This document shows, one piece after another, positions 27,491-36,542 of a stretch of DNA of 64,000 bases; positions within the stretch are counted from its first letter, which is position 1; each line of letters begins with the position of its first letter. The stretch covers positions 1,178,001 through 1,242,000 of the forward strand of contig OZ241910.1 in NCBI GenBank assembly GCA_965203755.1, in the 5' to 3' direction. Under the pieces are notes generated by a model. It saw only the letters and a program-made list of their open reading frames with translations. It did no database searches and had not been told where the DNA came from. This DNA is from UBA6055 sp965203755. Its GTDB lineage: Bacteria; Chloroflexota; Anaerolineae; Aggregatilineales; Phototrophicaceae. A program made the position numbers and the translations under genes.

Positions 27491-28858
27491 TCAAATGACC
27501 GCGGTGTCCATCCCCCAAATCAGCATACATTCTCCAACCAGCATCAAGGACACCGCCAGCAGAATCGTCCCTTCGGCGCCGGTTTCGCCGCGGGCAATCT
27601 CCAGCGCCCGAGTCAAATCTTCGGCATAATGCAGGTCGGTGTCAAGACGCTGCGCCGCCTTGAGAGCATCCGCCGGGATCGGAAAACGGGTGTTGGGATT
27701 GATGTCGGTTTCGGTGATGACCAGGGATTGGCTTGCTCTGGCCATCACCGCATAGACACCGGCATAATCGCGGTCGATTGGTATGCCGACAATCGCCGTC
27801 ACCGGGCGGGCAAGATGCGGTTTCACACTCGCCAAAAACGATTCAGCCGAGCGCACCGTGATCGCGCCATCGACATAGACCGCCGGCTTGTCCTGTAATT
27901 TCTGCGCCCGCCCGGGCCACTTGATTCTGGACAGCCCCGCTCGAATCGCATGGATGCGCGTTTCAGGCGGCGGCGCGGCCGCCGACAGCCGCGCTTGAAT
28001 CATCTCGACCGCCCGGATCGCCAGGGACGCATTCTCGATTTGATAGCGTCCAAGCAATGGCAAGAACAGCTGACCATAAGGCTGAAGCCGAATCATCTGC
28101 CCGCCGCGGCGGTCAGCCACCCACTGCGCCATATTCGACTCGTCCAGACAGACGAAGTTCGCCGCCTGCCGGTCGGCTTCCTGCCGCAATACATCCATAA
28201 CCGCCGGCGCCTGCGGCAGACTTAGCGCATCGCCGCCCGGCGCGATGATGCCGGCTTTGTGCCAGGCGATTCGCTCCAATGTATCCCCCAGCAGCGCTGT
28301 ATGCTCCAGCATGATCGGGGCGAAGACCGCCATGCGGTTCGGCGCCGCCGAAACATCGTCGAAACGGCCGCCGCGCCCGACTTCCAGGACGGCCGCATTC
28401 ACCTGATTTTCATCAAACCAGCGCAGCGCAATCGCCAGGAAGATCCCCTGTGGACTCAGATATCGCCGGTCGTCCAGTTCGGCGCCAATCGCGTCTATGC
28501 CGGCCCGCAAGGCGGACAGGTGCCGCCGAAAATCATCATCTGGAATCATCCGTCCGTTGATGCGAATGCGCTCATTCCAATGCACAAGATGCGGGCTGGT
28601 CATCATGCCGACCGTGTGTCCCAGCGTCTGCAAGAGCTTCGCCATCATGCTCGCGACCGATCCTTTGCCGCGGCTGCCGGTCACAACCGCATATTCCCGC
28701 GCCGCTCGCGGCAATTCGGCGTCAGCCAGCAGCCGGCGGGTCAGCGAAACATCGCGGGTATCTTCATCAAGTCGGCGCCGGGCGGCATCCAGACGGCGGC
28801 GAGTTTGAAAGATGTAATCAATCGCCGCATCCATCGAATCAAACATTCGCTTTCCCAT
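27491..28858 (-). CDS. folC: Folylpolyglutamate/dihydrofolate synthase
   Basis: A 455-residue Mur-ligase-family enzyme. The P-loop reads VVTGSRGKGSVASMMAKLL (about 58-76), the omega loop TSPHLVHWNERI follows (about 87-98), and the central EVGRGGRFDDVSA (about 158-170) replaces the usual E-x-G-x-G-G-x-x-D motif. It adds glutamate to folates and in many bacteria also makes dihydrofolate from dihydropteroate. Another ATG 12 bases downstream (MFDSMDAA) is possible. Upstream lies the repeat remnant at 28929. Confidence 0.92.
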   Translation of the reverse strand: MGKRMFDSMDAAIDYIFQTRRRLDAARRRLDEDTRDVSLTRRLLADAELPRAAREYAVVTGSRGKGSVASMMAKLLQTLGHTVGMMTSPHLVHWNERIRINGRMIPDDDFRRHLSALRAGIDAIGAELDDRRYLSPQGIFLAIALRWFDENQVNAAVLEVGRGGRFDDVSAAPNRMAVFAPIMLEHTALLGDTLERIAWHKAGIIAPGGDALSLPQAPAVMDVLRQEADRQAANFVCLDESNMAQWVADRRGGQMIRLQPYGQLFLPLLGRYQIENASLAIRAVEMIQARLSAAAPPPETRIHAIRAGLSRIKWPGRAQKLQDKPAVYVDGAITVRSAESFLASVKPHLARPVTAIVGIPIDRDYAGVYAVMARASQSLVITETDINPNTRFPIPADALKAAQRLDTDLHYAEDLTRALEIARGETGAEGTILLAVSLMLVGECMLIWGMDTAVI

Positions 28859-28928
28859 TTGTCACATCGTTCTCTATCATCATATACCAGGCGCGCGCCG
28901 CCGCGCTGAAAAAATCGATATGCAAGAC

Positions 28929-29240
28929 CGCGGCCTAAGAGTCGCCTTTTGCCCATCATGCTATGATATACTTATTGAATGGCGGCGGACGAGGCGAGGG
29001 AAGCATGATTTTTTCATCATCAAAACAGCGCGAAAAGGACGGCTTTCAGATAATTGGCGCCGCCGATGCGGTTTTTCAATCAGAAAGGGTTTTTATGGGT
29101 CAAAACGATTCATTCAGGGCATTCGGCTTCATCTTGAATTGCCGTCATTGCGCGGTATCCAGCGCTTTTCGCGCACTGGACCGCCACGTGCTGCCATCTA
29201 TTGCCAAAAACGGCAGGTCTATTGCCACCGATTTGGCGCG
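28929..29240. repeat. Dispersed repeat, copy A
   Basis: This 312-bp stretch is strongly similar to 61693-62014 (copy B): it starts at CGCGGCCTAAGAGTCGCC and ends ATTTGGCGCG, with small indels in the first 100 bases and close identity afterwards. It contains a TATACT box (28966-28971) and a hairpin made by GCGGTATCCAG and CTGGACCGC (about 29152-29186). Short open frames inside are in different phases in the two copies, so it is probably not coding. In copy B it lies just upstream of a beta-helix gene. Confidence 0.8.
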
Positions 29241-29282
29241 GTTGAAACGCCGGGATCGATTGTGCTGATGCCGCCTTCATAA
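29241..29282 (+). pseudogene. Last 14 codons of a deleted beta-helix gene
   Basis: Directly after repeat copy A the bases encode ETPGSIVLMPPS and a TAA stop, the exact C-terminus of the beta-helix genes at 1-936 and 62222-63448. The bulk of the gene, including promoter and start, is missing. The junction lies in GGCGC-rich sequence present at both ends, which suggests deletion by short homology. Confidence 0.75.
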
Positions 29283-29422
29283 ACCGCCGGCCGCCGAGAA
29301 AAGACAAGCGCTTGCGATCTTGGTGTCCTTTGCGCCGCGGTGATGCGATTGCCCGGTTGCAAGCCGCCAAATCCTGTGTTACAAAAGGGCGAAAATCAGC
29401 CATCAGCAAGGAAGACGAATAC

Positions 29423-30247
29423 ATGGCAAGCGCATATTCATTGACCCGCGGCGACATTCAATGCGCCGTGCTGGACGAAGGCACAAGCACAGCGACCGCC
29501 GCGGAACTGGCCGGGCGTTATCCGAACGTCAGTCAAGCCGACATTGCCGCCGCGCTCGGCAGCGCTGAATCGGCAAGCAGCCTGAATGTGCTGTATCTCC
29601 AAAGCCAGGGGCGCCATATTCTGGTGGATGTCGGTTTTGGCGCCGGCGCGCGGCCCGCTATGGGACAGACCGAAGCCTCGCTGGCCGAGATTGGCCTGTC
29701 ACCAGCCGACATAGATATTGTCTATCTGACGCATTTTCACAGTGACCACATCAACGGGCTGGTGGATGCCAACGGCGAGCCATGCTTCACCCAGGCGCGT
29801 TATATGACCACCCAGGCGGAATGGGACCAGTGGATGGGACGCTGGCGGGCTTTTGCCGCTGGCATCGACCAACCGCTGTGGGAACGGATACGGGCCTTGC
29901 AAGACCGGTTTGTCTTCGTCAGCGAGGGGGACGAGGTCGCTGAAGGCATCACGGTGGTCAATCTGGCAGGTCATACGCGGGGGCATTCTGGCTTGCTGGT
30001 GGAATCGCAGGGGGAACGTCTGATTCATGTCGTCGATATTCTGCATCAAGCCTTTCAGTTCCAGCACACTGACTGGCGTTTTGCCTTTGATTCGGATGAC
30101 GTTTTGGCAGCCGAGACTCGCAGCCGCATCTTGCAGCGCTGCGCCGATGAGCAGCTGCTGACCCTGTTCTATCATCTGGAGTTTCCTGGCTTGGGGAAAG
30201 TCAGCAAAGACGGCACCGGCTTCCAATGGAATCCGCTTTCGGGGTAA
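29423..30247 (+). CDS. Metallo-beta-lactamase-fold hydrolase
   Basis: A 274-residue protein with start ATG 29423 behind AAGGAAG. The di-metal motif THFHSDH (103-109) is followed by GHTRGHSG (His) and the Asp in HVVDILHQAF. The overall order and length are those of AHL-lactonase/Zn-hydrolase-like members of the superfamily, but the substrate cannot be inferred. It converges with the minus-strand MutL-like gene with one base between. Confidence 0.85.
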   Translation: MASAYSLTRGDIQCAVLDEGTSTATAAELAGRYPNVSQADIAAALGSAESASSLNVLYLQSQGRHILVDVGFGAGARPAMGQTEASLAEIGLSPADIDIVYLTHFHSDHINGLVDANGEPCFTQARYMTTQAEWDQWMGRWRAFAAGIDQPLWERIRALQDRFVFVSEGDEVAEGITVVNLAGHTRGHSGLLVESQGERLIHVVDILHQAFQFQHTDWRFAFDSDDVLAAETRSRILQRCADEQLLTLFYHLEFPGLGKVSKDGTGFQWNPLSG

Positions 30248-30248
30248 G

Positions 30249-32009
30249 CTAATCGTCTGCCGGCGGCGGCTTGGCTATCCAGCTTTCAGGGATCACAATC
30301 GTTCCCTCTTGTCCGGTGACGGCGGCAAACCATTTCGGCATATTCGCGACCCGCTCGACCAGGCTGGCGCCCATCGACAGCGGCCGGCCGCGCGCATCAA
30401 ACAAAATGCCGGCCGGTCCGCCGCGCAGCCGCAGCCGCATTCGGCGCTTGTCACCGATCTTCAGGCGGCGGCCGGTCTGTATCCGAACATCCACTTTCGC
30501 CTCTGGCGGCAAGGGAAAATGCCAAATCTCCCCCGCCAAAACTTCGCGGTCAGCCTTTTCGCCGTCTTCTGTCTTTAGCTGGAGCTTCATCGCTGTCGAA
30601 CCGGCCGCCGCCTGCCCGGATACACTAATCACCGTACCCAAATGCTCAACCACACCGCTTTCGAGCAGCTGCACCACTGCCGTCGGTTCGTAGAATGCCA
30701 AAGCGCCCAGCGCCGGCAAAGCGCCATGCCGATCCGCCTTGACCTGCGCCACGCCGCCCGGCTGAAGGGCATCCACCAGCAGCAGCATATCAAGCACGCT
30801 GTGGCCGCTGCCGGTGAGCGCCGCCCCCGACATCATCATCAAGCCCATCGGCGGCAGGTCGGCGCGGCCGGCTTTAGCCAGCGCAAAACGGATGCCCGCC
30901 CGCAGCAGCGCATATTCGATATACCTTTCGCGCATGCCCAGCGGCTGGGAAGCCTGACGCAAACCCTTGTTCAGGGTATAACGGATTAACTCGCCCGGCT
31001 GTGGATAAAAAGGCAGCCATTCGGCAACCGCATCTTCACCAACAAGATCCAGCATATTCGCCGCGCTGTGTCCCATGCCGATATCGCTGTGAATGGTGGT
31101 ACGCACCTCATTATTGACCGCCAGCGACAGCAGAGTGCGGGCGCCGCCGACGTCAATGGAGATGGCGCTGCCCTTGACTGCGCGGGCAAAAAACGCGGTC
31201 ATCTTCTCGAAGCCCAGCGCCGTCGGCAAAATGCCGGAGTCGCTCAATGCCGCCGCATGATGAAAGCTGAAACCGCGCCGCTTCTTGTATTCACCATAGA
31301 TCTGCGCCAGCGCCGCCTGCACCGGCGCCAAGTCTTCCCGGTCTTGAGTCGGACGGATATTGGGCGCCGTCAAAACTTCCGCCAGCTGACCAAGCAGATG
31401 CTTGGCATGGTCAGCCAAATCTTGGTTGCCGGCATATAAAATCGTCGGGCGGTTCGCCGCCGGCATCAGCAGGACTGCCTGTTTGACCAGCGACAGCAGT
31501 TCCAGCATAGCCGCCCGCGCCCCGCCATCGGTTCCGCCGCAGACAAAAATGACATCCGGGCGGCTGTCGGCAATCTGTTGAATCCGTTCGCCTTCGCTGC
31601 GGCCATCTTCAAGGTGAATCTCGGCGGCGGCTTCCATATAGAACAGCGATATGGCGCGCCGGGCTGATGCCAGGCTGATATTGGGCAGCAGTCCAGCCAT
31701 CACAGCCCGCAGCGAACCGCCGGCGCTGGTGGTCGTGATGCAATAATCCACGCCGTAACGGTCGGACTGCTCGGGCTTCATAATTCGCCCCAGTTCATCA
31801 AAGAACTGACGGCCGGTCGCTACCGCGATATCATCCAGAATATGCCCCAGCCCGACAAACACATCATCGGTCGGGAAGTCAATCGTCGTCCGGCCCTGCC
31901 CGTGCGCCACCAAACGATATTCCCCATCCACCCGGTCAAAGAGGAGCGCCCGCGTATTCACGCTGCCAAAGTCGATTGCCAGGATTGAATCCCGGCGTGA
32001 TTCAGGCAT
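30249..32009 (-). CDS. MutL/GlmL-family ASKHA protein
   Basis: A 586-residue protein of the family of MutL from glutamate/methylaspartate mutase operons (actin-Hsp70 fold). The N-terminal phosphate-1 motif is ILAIDFGSVNTRALLF (9-24); SAISIDVGGARTLLSLAV (about 288-305) is the second nucleotide motif, and GLMMMSGAALTGSG the adenosine-type loop. In clostridia MutL is found with the B12-dependent mutase, and a reactivating role is assumed. Here no mutase is nearby. It is the last gene of a tight operon with five membrane proteins, which suggests a different role, perhaps as an ATPase partner (inference). Confidence 0.8.
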   Translation of the reverse strand: MPESRRDSILAIDFGSVNTRALLFDRVDGEYRLVAHGQGRTTIDFPTDDVFVGLGHILDDIAVATGRQFFDELGRIMKPEQSDRYGVDYCITTTSAGGSLRAVMAGLLPNISLASARRAISLFYMEAAAEIHLEDGRSEGERIQQIADSRPDVIFVCGGTDGGARAAMLELLSLVKQAVLLMPAANRPTILYAGNQDLADHAKHLLGQLAEVLTAPNIRPTQDREDLAPVQAALAQIYGEYKKRRGFSFHHAAALSDSGILPTALGFEKMTAFFARAVKGSAISIDVGGARTLLSLAVNNEVRTTIHSDIGMGHSAANMLDLVGEDAVAEWLPFYPQPGELIRYTLNKGLRQASQPLGMRERYIEYALLRAGIRFALAKAGRADLPPMGLMMMSGAALTGSGHSVLDMLLLVDALQPGGVAQVKADRHGALPALGALAFYEPTAVVQLLESGVVEHLGTVISVSGQAAAGSTAMKLQLKTEDGEKADREVLAGEIWHFPLPPEAKVDVRIQTGRRLKIGDKRRMRLRLRGGPAGILFDARGRPLSMGASLVERVANMPKWFAAVTGQEGTIVIPESWIAKPPPADD

Positions 32010-32012
32010 ACA

Positions 32013-32684
32013 TCAGCCTCCAAATCGGAGCAGGAAACCTATGCGTTCCGTCAAAATGGTCAGGCTGGTCAGCAGCGCGGCCGCATAAACCGCGCCCAGG
32101 GCCGTCACCACAAATATCTTGCCGACAAACCGCAAGGCGCGGCTGACCGGCGCCGGTTTGGCTTCGCCATCGGATACCTGATACTGAAAATAGAACAGCG
32201 TCGTCGCTGTCCCCAGGAAGATGATGCCCGCGTTCAGGAGCGCGCCAGGGTCCCCGGCGCCGGGCGCCGGGACGGCTGTGGTCGCATGCAGGAGCGGCAG
32301 CAAGGTGCCGGTCAGCGCGCCGATGACGGCCGTCGCCGCGCTGACGACAATCACCACCGCGAAGATGCTGTTGGTCAGCCAGGTCAGTCTGACGACCGGC
32401 TTCAAAAGCAGCAGCAGGCTAAACAGCAGAGCCGTGAAAAAGATCAGGATGTCGGCGCGGCTGCCCAGCAATGTCCAAGGGGTGGCCGGATTTTGAATGT
32501 CCTGCAAATACGGTAAAATCACACCTTCCCAGGTGACGATGGCGGTAAAGGCGGCCGCCATGCCGACAAAGACGTACACCGCAAAGCGGTACAAATGCCG
32601 CACCAGCGGCAAATCCCCCAGCGCATAACTGAAGACCATCAAAGTCAGCGCAAAGCTGATCACTGCAATTGTTTCTTCGGTCAT
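32013..32684 (-). CDS. Polytopic membrane protein of the MutL-like operon
   Basis: A 223-residue integral membrane protein from ATG 32684, which lies 13 bases after the stop of the preceding gene; a longer frame would overlap it. About six hydrophobic segments are visible, for example FAVYVFVGMAAAFTAIVTW and ILIFFTALLFSLLLLL. There is no recognisable catalytic motif. It ends 3 bases before the MutL-like gene, so it probably forms part of the same complex or pathway. Confidence 0.75.
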   Translation of the reverse strand: MTEETIAVISFALTLMVFSYALGDLPLVRHLYRFAVYVFVGMAAAFTAIVTWEGVILPYLQDIQNPATPWTLLGSRADILIFFTALLFSLLLLLKPVVRLTWLTNSIFAVVIVVSAATAVIGALTGTLLPLLHATTAVPAPGAGDPGALLNAGIIFLGTATTLFYFQYQVSDGEAKPAPVSRALRFVGKIFVVTALGAVYAAALLTSLTILTERIGFLLRFGG

Positions 32685-32697
32685 GGCGGCGGCTCCG

Positions 32698-34128
32698 TCA
32701 CTGACTCTTGGATTTCGGTCGGCGCCGCAGCAAGGCTCGCAGACCAAAATAAAGGTTGCCGAATAAAATAATCAGCGCCGCCGCCATGGTGCCCAGGGTG
32801 ATGGCGCCAAGACGCGGCGCTTCCTGCCGGCGGTCGCGCAGCTGCACATAGGCTGCCGGGTTTGGCGTGGCGGTGGCCGTCGGCGGCGCTGTCGCAGTCG
32901 GCGGCGGCGTATCTGGCGGCGAGGCGGCGGTTGGCGGCGGCGTTCCGGTTGATGGCAGGGCATTCACGGCGGCCAACGCTGCCGGCGGCAGCCGGTCTTG
33001 CAGCATCTCGCCATAGGTATAGGCATCGCGGATGCCAACCAGCAAACCGGCTATGCCGGCGGATTGACTGACATAGGGTTCGGCAAGGGGCTGGGCGGCA
33101 TAACCGGCGGCCGCCACCAGTTCTGTATCTGTCGCCGGAGCAACCTGTTCAGCCCAATTTCGAATATCTTCGGCGCGTTCGGCAATCAGCAGCATCAAAG
33201 CCATCTCATCCAGCGACGTCAAGTTCAGGCTGGTCGGATGGCCCGTCGCGGATACATTGACGACACTGTCAAAATTTTGGCTTAGGTCGCGCAAGCCGAG
33301 CGCGCCGCCGGTCAAATAGCGCAGCAGATAATAATCCTGACCGGCTTCCAGGCGCAGCCCGGCCGATTGCACCGAACGTCTGATGTCATTGAGGACATTC
33401 TGGGCATGGACGACGGCGACTGGATTGCTGCTGACCACAATCGGCTTGGCGCCTTGGGCAAAGAGATGCCGCAGGAGGACATCAGCCAGCGCGTCCAACT
33501 CACCGGCCGCCGTCGGTCCATATTCAAAACCGACCAGCGCCCAATCGCCTTCCGCCAGGCTGTCCATCAAGGTGAAGACATGATGAGCAGGGTCATCATC
33601 GCCAAACGCCGGCGGCGGCAAATCGCCGATGTTAAAATCCGAGGAGACAAAGGGAAGTGTCACCGCCAGAAAAATGACCAGAGCGGTCAGCAGGCGCGGC
33701 CAAGCCGGCGCTGACAGCAAGGTCAGCCGCGGCGCGGCGCCGGTCTCCAGCGACCCGCCGACGATGTTTTTAAGCAGTTCGACCTGTTTCTTTTGTGCCT
33801 TGGACAAGGCGGCCGCGCTGATAACCCCGCCGGGCTTATGGACAATTTCGGGCGCGACCAGCACATCATCGACATCGTACAGGGCTTGCGGCGGCGCTGT
33901 GGGATCGGTTTCAGGGTCGGCGGCCGACAAAGCTCGCGCGCGCAATGCCTGCAAGCGGCGGTCCAGTTCTTCAATCGGGCGGTCCCCCTGCTGTCGGATT
34001 ATCGCCGCCAGCGAGCTTTCATCGCTTGGCCGCGCCGAAGCCGACTGGGAAGACTCAACGCTGCCGTCTGCGCTCTTATCGGCAAAGACGTCATCATCGT
34101 CGTCCCGCCGGCGGAAATCGCTGCTCAT
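32698..34128 (-). CDS. Membrane-anchored protein with Pro/Thr-rich stalk
   Basis: A 476-residue protein started at ATG 34128, four bases after the preceding stop. Residues 1-140 are charged and probably cytoplasmic. A transmembrane helix (ALVIFLAVTLPFV) is at about 150-165. A globular alpha/beta region (about 170-390) contains ALVGFEYGP and YYLLRYLTGGALGL. A PT-rich linker and a last helix (LGTMAAALIILFGNLYFGL) precede the basic C-terminus. Its central domain resembles in pattern the 34788-35615 protein (both end with an AAGY motif before a helix). Family unknown to me; possibly a DUF6754-like domain. Confidence 0.7.
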   Translation of the reverse strand: MSSDFRRRDDDDDVFADKSADGSVESSQSASARPSDESSLAAIIRQQGDRPIEELDRRLQALRARALSAADPETDPTAPPQALYDVDDVLVAPEIVHKPGGVISAAALSKAQKKQVELLKNIVGGSLETGAAPRLTLLSAPAWPRLLTALVIFLAVTLPFVSSDFNIGDLPPPAFGDDDPAHHVFTLMDSLAEGDWALVGFEYGPTAAGELDALADVLLRHLFAQGAKPIVVSSNPVAVVHAQNVLNDIRRSVQSAGLRLEAGQDYYLLRYLTGGALGLRDLSQNFDSVVNVSATGHPTSLNLTSLDEMALMLLIAERAEDIRNWAEQVAPATDTELVAAAGYAAQPLAEPYVSQSAGIAGLLVGIRDAYTYGEMLQDRLPPAALAAVNALPSTGTPPPTAASPPDTPPPTATAPPTATATPNPAAYVQLRDRRQEAPRLGAITLGTMAAALIILFGNLYFGLRALLRRRPKSKSQ

Positions 34129-34132
34129 CACG

Positions 34133-34786
34133 CTACCCTCGATAAGAACGGTCTTGCCCAAGCAGAACTCGCAGGCCGGTGACCACGGTCGCCAGCGCGA
34201 TGCCCAGCAGCATACCGCGGGCGCCGGCGCTCACCGGCACGGTCATCAGCCAGTCGCTCCATTGGCGCAGCGGCGCAAGATGAGCCAGCGGCAACGTGCC
34301 CAGCAGCACAGTCAGCATGACGGCGATAAACAAAAGGCTCCAGCCATCGCGCCGTTTTCGCAGCACGGTGGCGCCGCCATACACCAGCGACAGAAACAGC
34401 AAGGCAGCCAGCGAGGACTCAATCGGCGCCTGCACCGCTTCCAGCAGGGATGTATCGCCCCGATTAGCGGCATGCCAATAGATCGTGCCGGCGAAGCTCA
34501 AGAGCAGGACCAGGCTGTACAATCTTCGGCGCGCCAGCCGCCCCAGATGCACATACAGCAGGTTGGACATGCCAATAATGACAGTGAAGGCAATGGTGAT
34601 CGTCACGAGGCGGACAAGTATCGCCGCCGGCAAAGCCACCAGGCTGGCGACTGTTTCGGCATTGGCGATAAACCCGTACAGTTCCGGATTATCGCCCAGC
34701 AGCAAGCTGAACAAAGCGGTCATCCCGACTGCGAACGCGATGACCGCCGCCAGCGCCACACCCAGCCGCTGCCCTCGACTCATCAT
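34133..34786 (-). CDS. Polytopic membrane protein of the MutL-like operon
   Basis: A 217-residue protein with five or six hydrophobic helices, beginning MMSRGQRLGVALAAVIAFAV. It lies one base after the stop of the preceding gene and four bases before the next start, so it is certainly part of the same operon. No catalytic motif is visible. Its position between two proteins with soluble extracytoplasmic or cytoplasmic domains suggests a structural membrane subunit (inference). Confidence 0.75.
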   Translation of the reverse strand: MMSRGQRLGVALAAVIAFAVGMTALFSLLLGDNPELYGFIANAETVASLVALPAAILVRLVTITIAFTVIIGMSNLLYVHLGRLARRRLYSLVLLLSFAGTIYWHAANRGDTSLLEAVQAPIESSLAALLFLSLVYGGATVLRKRRDGWSLLFIAVMLTVLLGTLPLAHLAPLRQWSDWLMTVPVSAGARGMLLGIALATVVTGLRVLLGQDRSYRG

Positions 34787-34787
34787 G

Positions 34788-35615
34788 CTATCTCCTCAAA
34801 TACGCAGCCAGACCGATGACCGCCACCGCCAGCGCCGCCAGCAGGAGCAGCGCCCGGCTGACGCTTTCCAGTTGCAGGACGAAGTTGAACAGCAGCAAAA
34901 GCGGCAAACCTATGATGAGCATACCGCGCCAGATGTCCATCGCCGTCGAATCCGCCTGCGCGGCCGCATCCGCCGATACATAACCAGCGGCCGCAAACAA
35001 CTCCTCGCCAATCAGAACCTCGTCGGCCATCGCCCAGGCAATCGCTTGGCCTTCCAGCTGGTCGCTGACTGCGAAAGTTCCTTGCTGTCGGCAATCGGCG
35101 CGGTCGAGAATCAGCGCCAATTCTGGCCCGAAGCTCCCAGCCAGCACATGCGCCGCCGGATTTTCATCTGCCAGCAATTCGGTGATGGCGGCGGCATAGG
35201 CAATAGAGCGCTGCCCCTGCGGATACCAATGCACCGGCGCGGTTTGATGTTTGGATTGCCGGGCGCGGCGCAAGGTATCCTGCCCAAGCGGAATCGCGGC
35301 GGTCGAGGTCGTGGAAATCACCGGCATGGCATCAGCCATCCCGGCTGACCGGCTGATGTGATAAAAGAACTCGGCGCTGGCTAGGGATGCCGCCGTGTTG
35401 TCTTCGCCAATGCCGGCGCCGCCAAAAGACAGATGCAGCGGACGGTTGGATTCGACAGCTTGCCCGACCCAGATCGGCAGCCGCTCAAAGCTGGCAATAG
35501 GACGCTGCGCCGTCCGCCGCTGCCGCCGCGCGCGAAAGAAACGAAGGCTGTAAATCAGCATGATGGTCATCGTCGCAAAGAGAATACTGTAGACTTGCAG
35601 GGTGGTGTCCGCCAC
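34788..35615 (-). CDS. Membrane protein with large soluble domain (DUF6754-like?)
   Basis: A 275-residue protein. An N-terminal helix (VYSILFATMTIMLIYSLRFF, about 8-27) and two C-terminal helices (about 222-273) flank a soluble domain of about 190 residues. That domain carries PLHLSFGGAGIGEDNTAASL and DEVLIGEELFAAAGYVSADA. The layout and the final AAGY motif resemble DUF6754-type proteins as I remember them; this naming is tentative. The neighbour at 32698-34128 has a comparable arrangement, so the two may be a heteromeric pair. Confidence 0.7.
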   Translation of the reverse strand: MADTTLQVYSILFATMTIMLIYSLRFFRARRQRRTAQRPIASFERLPIWVGQAVESNRPLHLSFGGAGIGEDNTAASLASAEFFYHISRSAGMADAMPVISTTSTAAIPLGQDTLRRARQSKHQTAPVHWYPQGQRSIAYAAAITELLADENPAAHVLAGSFGPELALILDRADCRQQGTFAVSDQLEGQAIAWAMADEVLIGEELFAAAGYVSADAAAQADSTAMDIWRGMLIIGLPLLLLFNFVLQLESVSRALLLLAALAVAVIGLAAYLRR

Positions 35616-35620
35616 CGGCT

Positions 35621-35872
35621 TTACTCCTGTGCCTTATCGGTTAAACGCTGCCGCAGCTGCTCGACGCCGTCTGGCTCTTCCAGCCATTCCGCCAGTTCCC
35701 GCACCGCCTGCCGGCCATGCCACAAGCCCGACAGCGGCTGCGCTGCCCACAAGCCCTGCGCCAGCGCCAGCGCAATCGGCTCAATGACATCCAGCAGCGT
35801 CAGCATCAAGGGCGCATGACCCCGCCGCTTGACCGTTTCAATCCAGTCTGATGATGGATATTGCTTGTCCAT
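35621..35872 (-). CDS. Small protein heading the MutL-like operon
   Basis: An 83-residue protein from ATG 35872; upstream codons of the open frame lack support. It has one amphipathic to hydrophobic segment (LMLTLLDVIEPIALALAQGLW) and an acidic C-terminal helix. It ends 5 bases before the next gene on the same strand. No clear Shine-Dalgarno site is seen. Function unknown; likely the first gene of the six-gene operon. Confidence 0.6.
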   Translation of the reverse strand: MDKQYPSSDWIETVKRRGHAPLMLTLLDVIEPIALALAQGLWAAQPLSGLWHGRQAVRELAEWLEEPDGVEQLRQRLTDKAQE

Positions 35873-36009
35873 AGAGAGGAGTATAGCACAGAGACGGCTG
35901 GCAGGAAACTTCTGCGAAGAGTTTTTATCCAGGCTGCCTCGCCGCGTTGAGCGGCATCGGGCAGTGGCTGTTACAATCAGGCTACCCATTCACAGAAAGG
36001 AAATGAAAA

Positions 36010-36480
36010 GTGATACAGGAATTCAAGAAATTCATCATGCGCGGCAACGTTGTTGACCTGGCGGTCGGCATCATCATCGGCGGCGCTTTCAAGACCATCA
36101 CCACATCTCTGGTCAATGACGTTATCATGCCGCCTGTCGGGCAGATTGTGGGCAATGTCGATTTTTCCAACCTGTTCATCAGCTTGGACGGCGTGACGTA
36201 TGCCACGTTCGCTGAAGCCAAAGAAGCCGAGGCCGCCACCATCAACCTGGGCGCGTTCATCAATACGGTCATCGACTTTCTGATCACCGCCGTCGCCGTC
36301 TTCATACTCATTCGCGCCGTCAACCGGCTGAACGACATGGCTGATGACTTGATGGACGAGGATGAGCCAGAACCCGAGCCACAGCCTGAACCTGAACCCG
36401 AGCCAGAACCCGAGCCGACCACCGAAGAGAAGCTGGTCGCTGTGCTGGAAAAATTATCGACCCAGCTAGACAAGGCATGA
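36010..36480 (+). CDS. mscL: Large-conductance mechanosensitive channel
   Basis: A 156-residue MscL, which opens under membrane tension to release solutes after osmotic downshock. The GTG start at 36010 has AAAGGAAA upstream. The N-terminal FKKFIMRGNVVDLAVGIIIGGAF is the family signature covering the amphipathic helix and TM1; TM2 is about 90-105. Between TM2 and the C-terminal helix lies an insert of Glu-Pro repeats (about 117-138), longer than usual, encoded by a degenerate six-base repeat. Confidence 0.93.
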   Translation: MIQEFKKFIMRGNVVDLAVGIIIGGAFKTITTSLVNDVIMPPVGQIVGNVDFSNLFISLDGVTYATFAEAKEAEAATINLGAFINTVIDFLITAVAVFILIRAVNRLNDMADDLMDEDEPEPEPQPEPEPEPEPEPTTEEKLVAVLEKLSTQLDKA

Positions 36481-36542
36481 CATCATCGTCATAATGCGCT
36501 ATAGTGAATGCTGTCCAACGATGTCTATAAAGGAGACAGCCG

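Noticed and set aside
28963..29268. 101-residue protein in repeat copy A
   Set aside because: Same reason as for copy B, and no credible ribosome site.
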